NCBI GenBank assembly: GCA_044343155.1
Contig: JAVZSS010000001.1
Coordinates: 1 to 64,000, forward strand
Source of the DNA: SpSt-28 sp044343155
GTDB taxonomy: Archaea > Aenigmatarchaeota > Aenigmatarchaeia > CG10238-14 > SpSt-28
Direction of reading: 5' to 3'
Length of the DNA stretch: 64,000 nucleotides
Position 1 is the first letter of the stretch; each line of letters starts with the position of its first letter. Shown in pieces: positions 17,917 through 26,700 of the stretch. Position numbers and translations under genes: made by a program. The notes beneath the pieces were generated by a model, which had not been told where the DNA came from, searched no databases, and saw nothing but the letters and a program-made list of their open reading frames with translations.

Positions 17917-18573
17917 TTAATCACCTTTATATTCAAATTCAACTATTTTTTTAATTTTTTTAGACAATTTTTCCCCTATACCTTCAACTTTCATTAAATC
18001 TTTTTCTGAAGCTAACACAAAATTCTTTATACTCTTAAATTTTTTTATTATTCTATCACTCAAAACAGTAGAAATTCCCGGAAATGAAGACAAAATTCTT
18101 TTTTGAACTTCTACTAAATCTTCATTTTTCTTTTTTATTTTATATGAAGAATAATTTTTATCACCACTTTTTTCCTTTTTCAAAATCCAATATATTAACT
18201 TCGCTGTTTCCATTTTACTTTTAGTAAAAACTATGCTTATGTTATTTAAAACCAAATAACTTAAAACAGAAAGATAATAATTTTCATTTATCCTTTCTAC
18301 ATCACCACTACCTTCCACTATAATAATTCTTTTTTCATAAGTTTCAATCATTTTCTTTGCTTGTTCAAAAATTCTTCCATCTAAAATTGAAGAAATAAAA
18401 TCAAAAAAAGTTTTTCTTTCTATACCTATGTTATTATATACAAAATCACAAACATCTAGCTTAACAATATTTACTTTAACTCCAAGTTTTTCCAAAAAAA
18501 TTATAACTTCATTTTCTCTATAATCTGCAAATATTTGCAATTCATTTAAAGGCAAGCTCAATTGTTTCTCCAT
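17917..18573 (-). CDS. Hef/XPF-type structure-specific nuclease (ERCC4 domain plus HhH)
   Basis: The 218-aa protein corresponds to the nuclease half of archaeal Hef. The ERCC4 nuclease domain (about 10-145) has D17, D43 and the ERK-x3-D motif at 52-58, all needed for cleavage. Tandem helix-hairpin-helix motifs follow (FPGISTVLSDRII and VEGIGEKLSKKI). Such enzymes cut forked or flapped DNA at stalled replication forks. I start at the ATG at 18573, just past a GTGAG site; a TTG at 18585 is in the same frame. The stop is followed directly by the DUF460 start. Confidence 0.9.
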   Translation of the reverse strand: MEKQLSLPLNELQIFADYRENEVIIFLEKLGVKVNIVKLDVCDFVYNNIGIERKTFFDFISSILDGRIFEQAKKMIETYEKRIIIVEGSGDVERINENYYLSVLSYLVLNNISIVFTKSKMETAKLIYWILKKEKSGDKNYSSYKIKKKNEDLVEVQKRILSSFPGISTVLSDRIIKKFKSIKNFVLASEKDLMKVEGIGEKLSKKIKKIVEFEYKGD

Positions 18574-18575
18574 AC

Positions 18576-20099
18576 TCACAACCAATCAACCAAACTTTTT
18601 TTCTTAATTAAACCATTTTTAAACATTTTCAAAGTCTTTTTCATTTTTTTCTCTTTATAATAAGAAGAAAAGAAATATCCTTCATCGATACTATCTTTAG
18701 TTAACAAAAATATAACTTTTCCTTCAGTTTGTCTACCTATTCTCCCTCTTCTCTGAATCATTCTTATTTCACTAGGAACAGCTTCGTAAAATATTGCATA
18801 ATTAACTGAAGCAATATCTAAGCCTTCTTCACCTATACTAGAACAAACCAAAACATTGAATTCATTATTAGCAAACTTTTTAACAATCTCTATTTGTTGT
18901 TTTTGACTAAGACCTTTTCCCTCTTTTTTTGCCTGACCTATCAACATTTCAGCCCTAATTCCATTTTCTTTTAATAAATTTGTGATTCTTTCTACTGTAT
19001 CCCTAAGATTTGCAAAAACAATAATTCTAACATTAGGATTTTCTTTAATTATAGATTGTATTATTTCAATTAATTTTTTCATTTTTGGATGTACATTATA
19101 TTTTCCTTCTAATATTGGTAGCATCTTGTATATTTCTATAAAATTTTTATGAGAAGCTAAAATTTTCTCTGCATGTTTTTTGCTAGAATAAAGCTCTTTA
19201 ACATATGAAGAAAAAACACTAATATCTTGAGTTTCTAGAAGTTCAATTAAATGAAGAATTTTGACTGCTTGCGTTACTCTAATCATACCTAAAACATATT
19301 TATGATCTTTAATTCCAGCTTCATAGCTCTTAATTAAGCTTTCTTGTAAACTCAAAAGCTCTTTTTTACTAATACTTTTAGAAGTTATTATAGAATTTTG
19401 TTTTAAACTTTCCAAAATTTCATCATAAATTCCATATAATAGTTTTCTAATATGTTCCATTTCTTCCGGTAATTCAACTTTAACGTACTCTTTTTCTATT
19501 TCTTTAATATATGGTTTTACATCTTTGTCATATTCTGTTCTAATTTCAACAAATTTTATAAAAAGATTCCTCATAACTTCTCTAATTCTTTCTTCTTCTC
19601 CTCCAGGTGAAGCCGTTAAACCAATTATTAATGGATTTTCCGCTTGTGTTATATATGTCTTAGCAACTTCTGTATAAGAATATTCCTTAACAGCTCTATG
19701 TGCTTCATCAAAAATTGCCAAAACAAAATCCTTAAGATTTATTCTTCCATTTTGAATATCATTAGCTATTGTTTGGGGGGTTGCAATTATAACTTTACAG
19801 CTATTATATAAAATCTTTCTTTTTTCTGGCTTAACTTTCCCTGTAATTAGCCCCACTTCTCTTTCATTTATATCAGTAAATTTTAAAAAACTTCTAAAAT
19901 GCTGCTCATTTAATGGTCTAGTTGGAGCCATAAACAAAATTTTTCCATTTGGATATTGCTCTAACCTTTTTATTGCAACATAAATCGCAATAATTGTTTT
20001 ACCTAATCCTGTAGGTAAAACTACTAAAGTATTTCCTTTCAAACAAGTATTAGCTATATTTTTTTGGTACTCTCTTAACTCTATATCTTTAAGATTCAT
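18576..20099 (-). CDS. Hef-type SF2 helicase, separate from its nuclease
   Basis: The 507-aa DEAH-box helicase matches the helicase half of Hef/FANCM: Walker A PTGLGKTIIA, motif II FDEAHRAV, motif III TASPGG, motif VI QRRGRIGRQ, and the helical insert between the two RecA domains. In Thermococcales this is fused to the nuclease; here a stop precedes the nuclease gene. The C-terminus KKSLVDWL resembles a PCNA-interacting peptide, an inference. An SD-like GGTGAG precedes the ATG. Confidence 0.93.
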   Translation of the reverse strand: MNLKDIELREYQKNIANTCLKGNTLVVLPTGLGKTIIAIYVAIKRLEQYPNGKILFMAPTRPLNEQHFRSFLKFTDINEREVGLITGKVKPEKRKILYNSCKVIIATPQTIANDIQNGRINLKDFVLAIFDEAHRAVKEYSYTEVAKTYITQAENPLIIGLTASPGGEEERIREVMRNLFIKFVEIRTEYDKDVKPYIKEIEKEYVKVELPEEMEHIRKLLYGIYDEILESLKQNSIITSKSISKKELLSLQESLIKSYEAGIKDHKYVLGMIRVTQAVKILHLIELLETQDISVFSSYVKELYSSKKHAEKILASHKNFIEIYKMLPILEGKYNVHPKMKKLIEIIQSIIKENPNVRIIVFANLRDTVERITNLLKENGIRAEMLIGQAKKEGKGLSQKQQIEIVKKFANNEFNVLVCSSIGEEGLDIASVNYAIFYEAVPSEIRMIQRRGRIGRQTEGKVIFLLTKDSIDEGYFFSSYYKEKKMKKTLKMFKNGLIKKKSLVDWL

Positions 20100-20513
20100 T
20101 TACTCACCTATAATAGTAATATAAACCTTTCTTTCCCTTGGCTCAAAAAGCTCAACTAAAATAATTCTTTGCCATGTTCCTAAAACAATTTCCCCATTTT
20201 TAATTGGTATACTTAAATTTTGAGAAAGTATTAAATTTTTAAGATGGGCAGTGGCATTAATATTTCCTTCATAAGAATGCTTATATTTTCCATTTAAAGG
20301 AAATACTTTTTCTAATATGTTTTTCATGTCTTCAAATATTGTTTCATCATATTCTTGAATTAATAAGGCCGCTGTATTGTGTTCTAAAAAAAGAAAAATT
20401 AAACCATTATTTATTTTAGATTTTTCGACCTCCTTTTTTATTTCTTCGGTTATATCCAATATATCATAATATCCTTTTGTTAAAAACTTTAGTTCTTTTT
20501 GGTAAATCCTCAT
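20100..20513 (-). CDS. YjbQ/UPF0047-family protein
   Basis: The 137-aa protein has the family hallmarks EHNTAALLIQE, the HLKN segment, and the terminal GTWQRIILVELFEPRERKVYI. Bacterial members have weak thiamine-phosphate synthase activity; the physiological role in archaea is unsettled. It is the first gene of the seven-gene minus-strand operon with Hef, and lies 29 nt from the divergent pyrH gene. Confidence 0.88.
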   Translation of the reverse strand: MRIYQKELKFLTKGYYDILDITEEIKKEVEKSKINNGLIFLFLEHNTAALLIQEYDETIFEDMKNILEKVFPLNGKYKHSYEGNINATAHLKNLILSQNLSIPIKNGEIVLGTWQRIILVELFEPRERKVYITIIGE

Positions 20514-20542
20514 AATTTTAAATTTATTTTAAAAAACTAATT

Positions 20543-21217
20543 ATGAAGGTTGTTATTTCAATTGGAGGATCTTTACTAACTCAAGAAGTTTCATATAAAA
20601 ATTTTAAAAGATATGCTAATATAATTCAAAAACTGAGTAAGCAGAATAAAATTATTGTTGTTTGTGGTGGAGGAAAAATAGCTAGAGAATACATAAAAAT
20701 AGGGAAAAAAGCTAAAAGTAGTAGAGATGTTCAAGACTTTATAGGAATAATGGCGACTCATCTCAATGCTTCTGCTTTTTATTCCCTACTTCAAAATGCT
20801 TTCTTAGTAAAATGGAAAAGTCTAAAAGAAGCTGGAGAAGAAGTTAAAAAATATTTTGGAAAAAAAATTATAGTTGCTGCGGGCTATAATACTAGGCATT
20901 CAACAGATTATAATGCCGCCTATTTCGCTTCAATAGTTAAAGCTGATCTTCTCATAAACGCTACAAATGTTGATGGTGTTTATGATAAAGACCCGACAAA
21001 ATATAAAGATGCAAAAAAGTTCGCATTTTTAAGCTATGATGATTTTATAAAAATACTTTCTAAACTGAAACAATCTCCTGGAGAATATAGATTATTTGAT
21101 TTAGATGCCGCAAAAATTTTGAAAAGATGTAGAATTCCCTTGAAAATAATAGATGGAAGAAATCCTAAAAACATAGAAAGAGCTCTAAAAGAAAATATAG
21201 GAACGTTAATAAAGTGA
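20543..21217 (+). CDS. pyrH: Uridylate kinase (archaeal PyrH)
   Basis: The enzyme phosphorylates UMP to UDP. The 224-aa amino-acid-kinase fold protein has VVISIGGSLL at the start, VVCGGGKIAREYI, and the nucleotide-binding NATNVDGVYDKDPTKY. The length and the absence of a bacterial GTP-regulation segment fit the archaeal form. The gene has its own short AT-rich promoter region shared with the divergent yjbQ operon, and tRNA-Ser(CGA) follows 44 nt downstream. Confidence 0.93.
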   Translation: MKVVISIGGSLLTQEVSYKNFKRYANIIQKLSKQNKIIVVCGGGKIAREYIKIGKKAKSSRDVQDFIGIMATHLNASAFYSLLQNAFLVKWKSLKEAGEEVKKYFGKKIIVAAGYNTRHSTDYNAAYFASIVKADLLINATNVDGVYDKDPTKYKDAKKFAFLSYDDFIKILSKLKQSPGEYRLFDLDAAKILKRCRIPLKIIDGRNPKNIERALKENIGTLIK

Positions 21218-21261
21218 TTTTAATAAAATCCATTAAAAGAAACTTTAAGAAATTAATTTAT

Positions 21262-21358
21262 GCTGGGGTCGCCTAACCAGGTAGGGCGCCGGCCTCGAGT
21301 ATGTAAGATAGCCGGTTGGGCTTTTAGCCCTGTGTGGGTTCGAATCCCACCCCCAGCG
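21262..21358 (+). tRNA. tRNA-Ser(CGA) with about 10-nt intron
   Basis: The 7-bp acceptor stem (GCTGGGG/CCCCAGC) is perfect, followed by discriminator G. The anticodon stem CCGGC/GCCGG encloses the anticodon CGA at 21296-21298. A long variable arm (GGGCT/AGCCC) identifies a class II serine tRNA, and a normal T arm follows. Between position 37 (21299) and position 38 (21310) there is an extra TATGTAAGAT, read as an intron at 21300-21309 in the standard archaeal 37/38 site. No 3' CCA is encoded. Confidence 0.93.
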
Positions 21359-21413
21359 AATTTAAAATCATTACCAAAGTAAAAAATAAAAAAATTCAAT
21401 CTGTATAATTTAT

Positions 21414-22064
21414 ATGACGAGATTATCCACAGGTTTCGTAATAGTTGGAGCATATGCAAAAAAACTGAGAAAAACATTGTTTGCTCAACTCAAAGATAAA
21501 ATTAAAGATAAAGAAATTGCTAATAAGTTGGCATATTCTTCAGCCCAACTTAATAAACTTTTGTTTGAAGTTATAGTAAATAAACTAAAACTAGAAAAGG
21601 GGGATTTGGTAAAAATAGTAATAGAATATGAGTTTGATGAAAACAAAAAAGAAGTTGAATGGAAATATGATACTTTAAAAATAATTAGCTATAAAAAAGT
21701 TCCTCAGGAAGAAATAGAAAAACATTTAGAAGAAACATTAAAAGAGTTAAAAGGTGAACCTATCTTTACAATTGAAAAAATTGGAGAAAGCGCTGATGGA
21801 GATTTGATTTTTTCTGTACTTAGTAATAATAAAGATGTTGGTATAATGGTAATTACTCCACTAGATGAAAAATCCTATCTACTAAAAAAAGCAGTTGTTG
21901 TAGATAAAGAGGCTTTTGAAATAGAAAAAGTTAAATTGGAAGAAGTAGAATCACTGTTTGAAACTTTAACTAACATAGTAAATTTTGAAACTAGTTTAAG
22001 AAAAACGATAAATAAAGAAGAAGGTTTAAACTTAATAAACATGATAAAGAAAAAATTAAGTTAA
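21414..22064 (+). CDS. DUF2258-like archaeal conserved protein
   Basis: The 216-aa protein starts MTRLSTGFVIVGAYAKKLR and continues with RKTLFAQLK and LAYSSAQLNKLLFEVIV. I recall this as the start of a conserved uncharacterised archaeal family (DUF2258). The N-terminal third looks helical and the rest mixed alpha/beta, soluble, with no catalytic motif visible. It overlaps the convergent dph6 gene by 9 nt. Its function is not known to me. Confidence 0.6.
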   Translation: MTRLSTGFVIVGAYAKKLRKTLFAQLKDKIKDKEIANKLAYSSAQLNKLLFEVIVNKLKLEKGDLVKIVIEYEFDENKKEVEWKYDTLKIISYKKVPQEEIEKHLEETLKELKGEPIFTIEKIGESADGDLIFSVLSNNKDVGIMVITPLDEKSYLLKKAVVVDKEAFEIEKVKLEEVESLFETLTNIVNFETSLRKTINKEEGLNLINMIKKKLS

Positions 22065-22736
22065 CTTTGGCATTAATTCAACCTCTTCAAAAACTAAAAT
22101 TCCAGAATAATTTTTGTAGATTTTTTTAGAAGATTTTATTATAATTTTTTTTCTAAAATTTGGCGCATCCAAAACAAAAGTTTCATATTCTCCTCCTTCA
22201 CCACTTGGATTAATCCCAAATTTAGAACTAAGAATCTTCATATCCTCTATAAATTTTTCATCAATTTTTCTTCCTAAATAAGATTCATCTAAAGGATAAG
22301 CAGCAATTCCAGTTATTATTGCATCTATTTTTAATCTTAAAATTTCTTCCAGAACTTCAAATTCATTAACTTGCCACAAAGGAGTAACAAACTTTATTCC
22401 AAATTTTTCACAAATCTTTTTAAATTTTTCAAACTGAAATTTTGACTTTATTACACCACAAACAATTCCTTCTATTTTATATTCTAAAATTGCTCTATCT
22501 ATCAAACTCTCTAATTTTTCTATTTCTTCCCCAATATCACTTTTTTCTTGAATTAAAGGAATCTCCATAGCTTCAGCTTGGTATTTTACAAATTTTGTGT
22601 TTGGATAGTGGAAAAAGTAGCTTTCTTCTGAAGAAGGAATTATATTTATTAAACACTCTATAGAGTTTTCCTTACTTACTTTTAAAATAGCCAAAGTAGA
22701 ATCTTTTCCGCCAGAATATATTGCTGCTAGTTTCAT
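22056..22736 (-). CDS. dph6: Diphthine-ammonia ligase (Dph6 family)
   Basis: Dph6 amidates diphthine on EF-2 in the last step of diphthamide synthesis. The 226-aa protein has the PP-loop YSGGKDSTLAIL at residues 8-19, the family-specific ITGIAAYPLDESYLGR, and GEGGEYETFVLDAP. These match archaeal single-domain Dph6 rather than the bacterial PP-loop thiolation enzymes. The start is 74 nt from the divergent epimerase start. Confidence 0.9.
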   Translation of the reverse strand: MKLAAIYSGGKDSTLAILKVSKENSIECLINIIPSSEESYFFHYPNTKFVKYQAEAMEIPLIQEKSDIGEEIEKLESLIDRAILEYKIEGIVCGVIKSKFQFEKFKKICEKFGIKFVTPLWQVNEFEVLEEILRLKIDAIITGIAAYPLDESYLGRKIDEKFIEDMKILSSKFGINPSGEGGEYETFVLDAPNFRKKIIIKSSKKIYKNYSGILVFEEVELMPKLT

Positions 22737-22810
22737 TTTATTCTTTTAACATTAAGAGAAAAAACCTTATCCTTTTTAAAAATTATATATTAAAATTTAA
22801 AATAAACTCT

Positions 22811-23740
22811 ATGAAAGTGTTGGTAACTGGAGTTGCAGGTTTTATTGGTTCTCATATTGCTGAAGAATTAATTAAAAGAGGTTTTACAGTTTATGGAATA
22901 GATAATCTACATACTGGTAATATAGAAAATATAAAAGAAATGAACATTAATTTTATTGAAGGTAGAGCTAAGAAAATTATAGAAATTAATGAAAAGTTTG
23001 ATGTTATATTTCACAATGGAATTTATTCTTCAAGTCCTATGTATAAAGAAAACCCCTTTCTTGTTAATGAAGTTATAGAAGATATGATTGCTATTTTAGA
23101 GTATGCAAAGAAAAATGGCTCTAAAATTATTTTAGCTTCAACTTCTAGTTTGTATAATCAGAATCAAATTCCCTGGAAGGAAGATGTGGAAATTAAAGTT
23201 ACAGATTATTATACTGAAGCAAGATATGCTTGTGAAAGATTATGTCAATTATATTCAAAACTTTTCAAAATTAAATGTGTTTCTTTAAGATACTTTAGTG
23301 TTTTCGGAGAAAGAGAAGAATATAAAAGAAAATATGCAAATGTGATAACTCAAATGATTTGGTGTGCCTTAAAAGGAAAAGAATTTGAAATTTTCGGAGA
23401 TGGAAATCAAAGTAGAGATTTAATTTATGTAAAAGATGTAGTTGAAGCTAATATAAAAGCTATGAATTTTGAAGATTTTGATGAAAAATACTTTGAAGTT
23501 TTTAATGTTGGTTCTGGAAAAAATTATTCCTTTAATGAAATGGTTGAAATAATTAGAAAGTTTTTAGACTTAAAAGTAAATTATAAGCCTAACCCCATAC
23601 CAAATTACGTTTATCATACTTTGGCGGATACCAAAAAATCTGAAGAACTACTCAAATTTGAAACTAAATTTAAAATAGAAAAAGTTATACCAAAAATAAT
23701 AGAATACTACAAAAAGAAAATAGAAAAAATAATAATATAG
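22811..23740 (+). CDS. NAD-dependent nucleotide-sugar epimerase/dehydratase
   Basis: The 309-aa extended SDR begins with the Rossmann GVAGFIGSHIAEEL motif, then GIDNLHTGN. The active-site Tyr motif reads YTEARYACE, with Arg where the family has Lys (YxxxK). LRYFSVFGERE and FGDGNQSRDLIYVKDV confirm a sugar epimerase. I use the ATG at 22811; a longer frame from 22721 would overlap dph6 and run through low-complexity residues. Substrate unknown, probably a UDP- or GDP-sugar for surface glycans. Confidence 0.85.
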   Translation: MKVLVTGVAGFIGSHIAEELIKRGFTVYGIDNLHTGNIENIKEMNINFIEGRAKKIIEINEKFDVIFHNGIYSSSPMYKENPFLVNEVIEDMIAILEYAKKNGSKIILASTSSLYNQNQIPWKEDVEIKVTDYYTEARYACERLCQLYSKLFKIKCVSLRYFSVFGEREEYKRKYANVITQMIWCALKGKEFEIFGDGNQSRDLIYVKDVVEANIKAMNFEDFDEKYFEVFNVGSGKNYSFNEMVEIIRKFLDLKVNYKPNPIPNYVYHTLADTKKSEELLKFETKFKIEKVIPKIIEYYKKKIEKIII

Positions 23741-23774
23741 AAACTTTTTTATTAAATCTCTCCAATAATATTTA

Positions 23775-26700
23775 ATGAAGTTTGTAAAATGGATTAAGGA
23801 GTTATCTAAAAATGATTTGAATTTAGTTGGAGGTAAAGCTGCAAACTTAGGAGAAATGATAAATGCTGGTTTACCTGTCCCTAATGCTTTTGTTGTTACT
23901 GCAGAAGCATATAAACATTTTATCACAAAGAACAAACTTATGGGTAAAATAAAAAAAATACTAAGAAAAACTAATTTTAATGATCCTAAAAATTTAGAAG
24001 AATCTACACGAAAAATTAGAGAACTTATTGAAAATTCTCCAATGCCAAAAGAAATAGAAGACGAAATAAAAGAAGCTTACAGAATGTTGTCTGAAGAATT
24101 TGGAGAAAATGAAATATCTGTAGCTATAAGAAGTTCGGCCACTGCAGAAGACATTCCCAGTGTAGCTGAAGACGAATTCATTTTATTAAGAATTGATGGA
24201 ATGTTAAAACTAATTAAAATGAAGGATCTTTTTAAATTTACAAATTCTTTCATAGAAGTTTTAGGAATGAAAGAAGATGGAAGTCTAGATTGGTTTAAAG
24301 TAGATGGAATTTATAAGCATTATGTTGATACATTTCTTTATAAAATAATAACAAAAAGCAAAAGAGAATTAGTTATATCTCCAAACCATTCGCTGATAGT
24401 ACTAAATGGAAATTTGGAACCGGAAGTAATTTCGGCTATAGATGAAGTTAAAAAAGATAAAATTAAAGTTCCTGTATTAAGAAGAATTCCTAATGATAAA
24501 TTTATTAAATATATTGATTTAAGAGAAATTTTTAAGGAAGGTTATGAAATTCATGATGGTAAGCTAAAACTTTTGAACAATTCATCCAATTGGAAAGTTC
24601 AAAATGGCTTAAATCCTATACTTCAGCTTACAGAAAATCTAATGTATTTTCTTGGAGTTTTCCTAGCTGATGGAACTATTGATATGCATTCTAGAAGAAC
24701 CATAATTATAACAAGTGAAGAAAAAGAAGTTAAAGAAAAAATAAAGGAATTTTGTAGGGAGGTTGAATTAAATGCTAAAGAAGGAAGAAAGAACTCAATA
24801 AATATTCATTCAAGAGTTCTAACTGAATTTTTAATCAAAACTACTTTTGCGGAAGAGCCAAGAAAGGGTGGTAAAGGTATTATTACCAGATTAAAAAAAG
24901 TTCCAGACTTTGTATTCAATGCTGAACCAAAATTAATTGGAGCATTTTTAAGGGGTTGCTTTGATGGAGATGGGAGTGTAACTAGAAATGAAGTGACCTT
25001 TAGCAACAAATCAATATATCTAATTAATGGTATTGCAAAATTACTTGAACTACTTGGGATAGAGTATTGTATACAAAGAAAAAAGGACTGTATAGACATT
25101 TCTATATTATATAAATCACTTGAAAATTTTATGACAATGATTGGATTTGAGATTGAGGAAAAAAAGGAAAAATTAAAAAGGATTGTAGAAAAATATAAAG
25201 CTTCTAAAAAACACCTTGATTATTTTGAAGTATTTGAAGTAAGAAGTGATATTTTAAGAAAACTATTAGAGAAAAAATTACCTAAATGTTTAGTAGAGTT
25301 TGCATATTGTCCAATTTGTAATAAAAAGTTAGAGAAAACATCAAACTATAAAAACAAAACAAGATATGTTTGTAAAAATTGTAGAAGAACTTTCTATGAG
25401 GAAGAAGTTATAAAATATAAAGAATATGTTTATAAGTACTGGAACGAAAAGGGACAATTTACCACAAATCAAGTGCCTTGGAATAAAGGTAGAATAAGTA
25501 AGAGAGTTGGTAGAAGAAGGTTAGAAGCTATATTAGAAAATCTTGGAATTAGAGAAGAGGTGAAAATGTTAAATTCAGATATAAAATGGGAAGATGTGGT
25601 AAAAATTGAGCCAATTAAATATAAAGGATTTGTTTATGACTTATTTGTTCCTAACGTTCAAAATTTTGCAGCAGGCTTAGGAGGAATTATTACTCATAAT
25701 TCTGCAAGTTTTGCTGGCTTGCAACTTACTTTACTAAATATTAAAAATATAGAAAACGTTTTAAATGGAGTAAAAAAATGTTGGGCTTCTCTTTTTACAC
25801 CCAGAGCAACTTTTTATAGAGAGCAAAAAGGGTTTAAGCATGAAAAAGTTTATATAGCAGTAATAGTTCAAAAACAACTTGGTGTTTTAAATAGAAAAGA
25901 GTATGAGGAAGGTAAATACAAAGCTGGAGTTGGATTCACGATTCATCCTTCTACTGGAGAAAAAGATAAAATTGTAATAGAATCTTCTTATGGACAAGGA
26001 GAAAGTGTAGTTAGTGGAGCTGTTAATCCCGATACTATAATAATAGATAAAAATACTGGAAATATTTTGGAGTTTCATGTTGGAAGAAAAGAAAAAATGA
26101 GAGTAACTAGTGAATTAGGAGAATTGGAAGAAATTGAAACTCCACAAAATTTAAAAGAAAAACTTTCTTTAAACGAAGATGAAATAAAACAACTTTGGGA
26201 ATTAGCTTTAAAGCTTGAAAAACATTATAATTTCCCCCAGGATTTCGAATGGGTTTCCGAAAATGGAAAAGTTTACTTAGTTCAATCTAGACCGGTAACA
26301 GTTTTTTATGAAAAGAAGGAAAGCAAAACAATAACTGAAAAAAGTCCTTTAATTAAAGGTTTGGGTGCATCTCCTGGAGTAGCTATAGGAAAAGTTAAGA
26401 TTGCGTTAACTGTTGAAGAAGCAAGCACAAAAATAGAAAGAGGAGATATACTAGTAACTAAAATGACTTCTCCTGATTGGACACCATTTATGAAAATTGC
26501 TTCTGCAATTATAACAACTGAAGGTGGGCTAACTTCTCATGCAAGCATAGTATCTAGAGAATTAGGAATACCTTGCATAGTTGGTGCTTCTGAGGCTTTG
26601 AATAAATTGAAAGATGGAATGTTAATAACAGTTGATGGAAGGAACGGTTTAGTTTATGAAGGTGAAATTAAAGAATTGATAGAAAGAGAAAAAGCTGAGG

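Noticed and set aside
18573..18590. Frameshift breaking a fused Hef gene
   Set aside because: Both halves are complete, the downstream part has its own GTGAG site and start, and the stop falls at the domain linker, so natural fission is more likely.
24806..25099. Minus-strand frame inside the intein
   Set aside because: It is an antisense shadow of the strongly conserved LAGLIDADG coding region and shows no protein motif.
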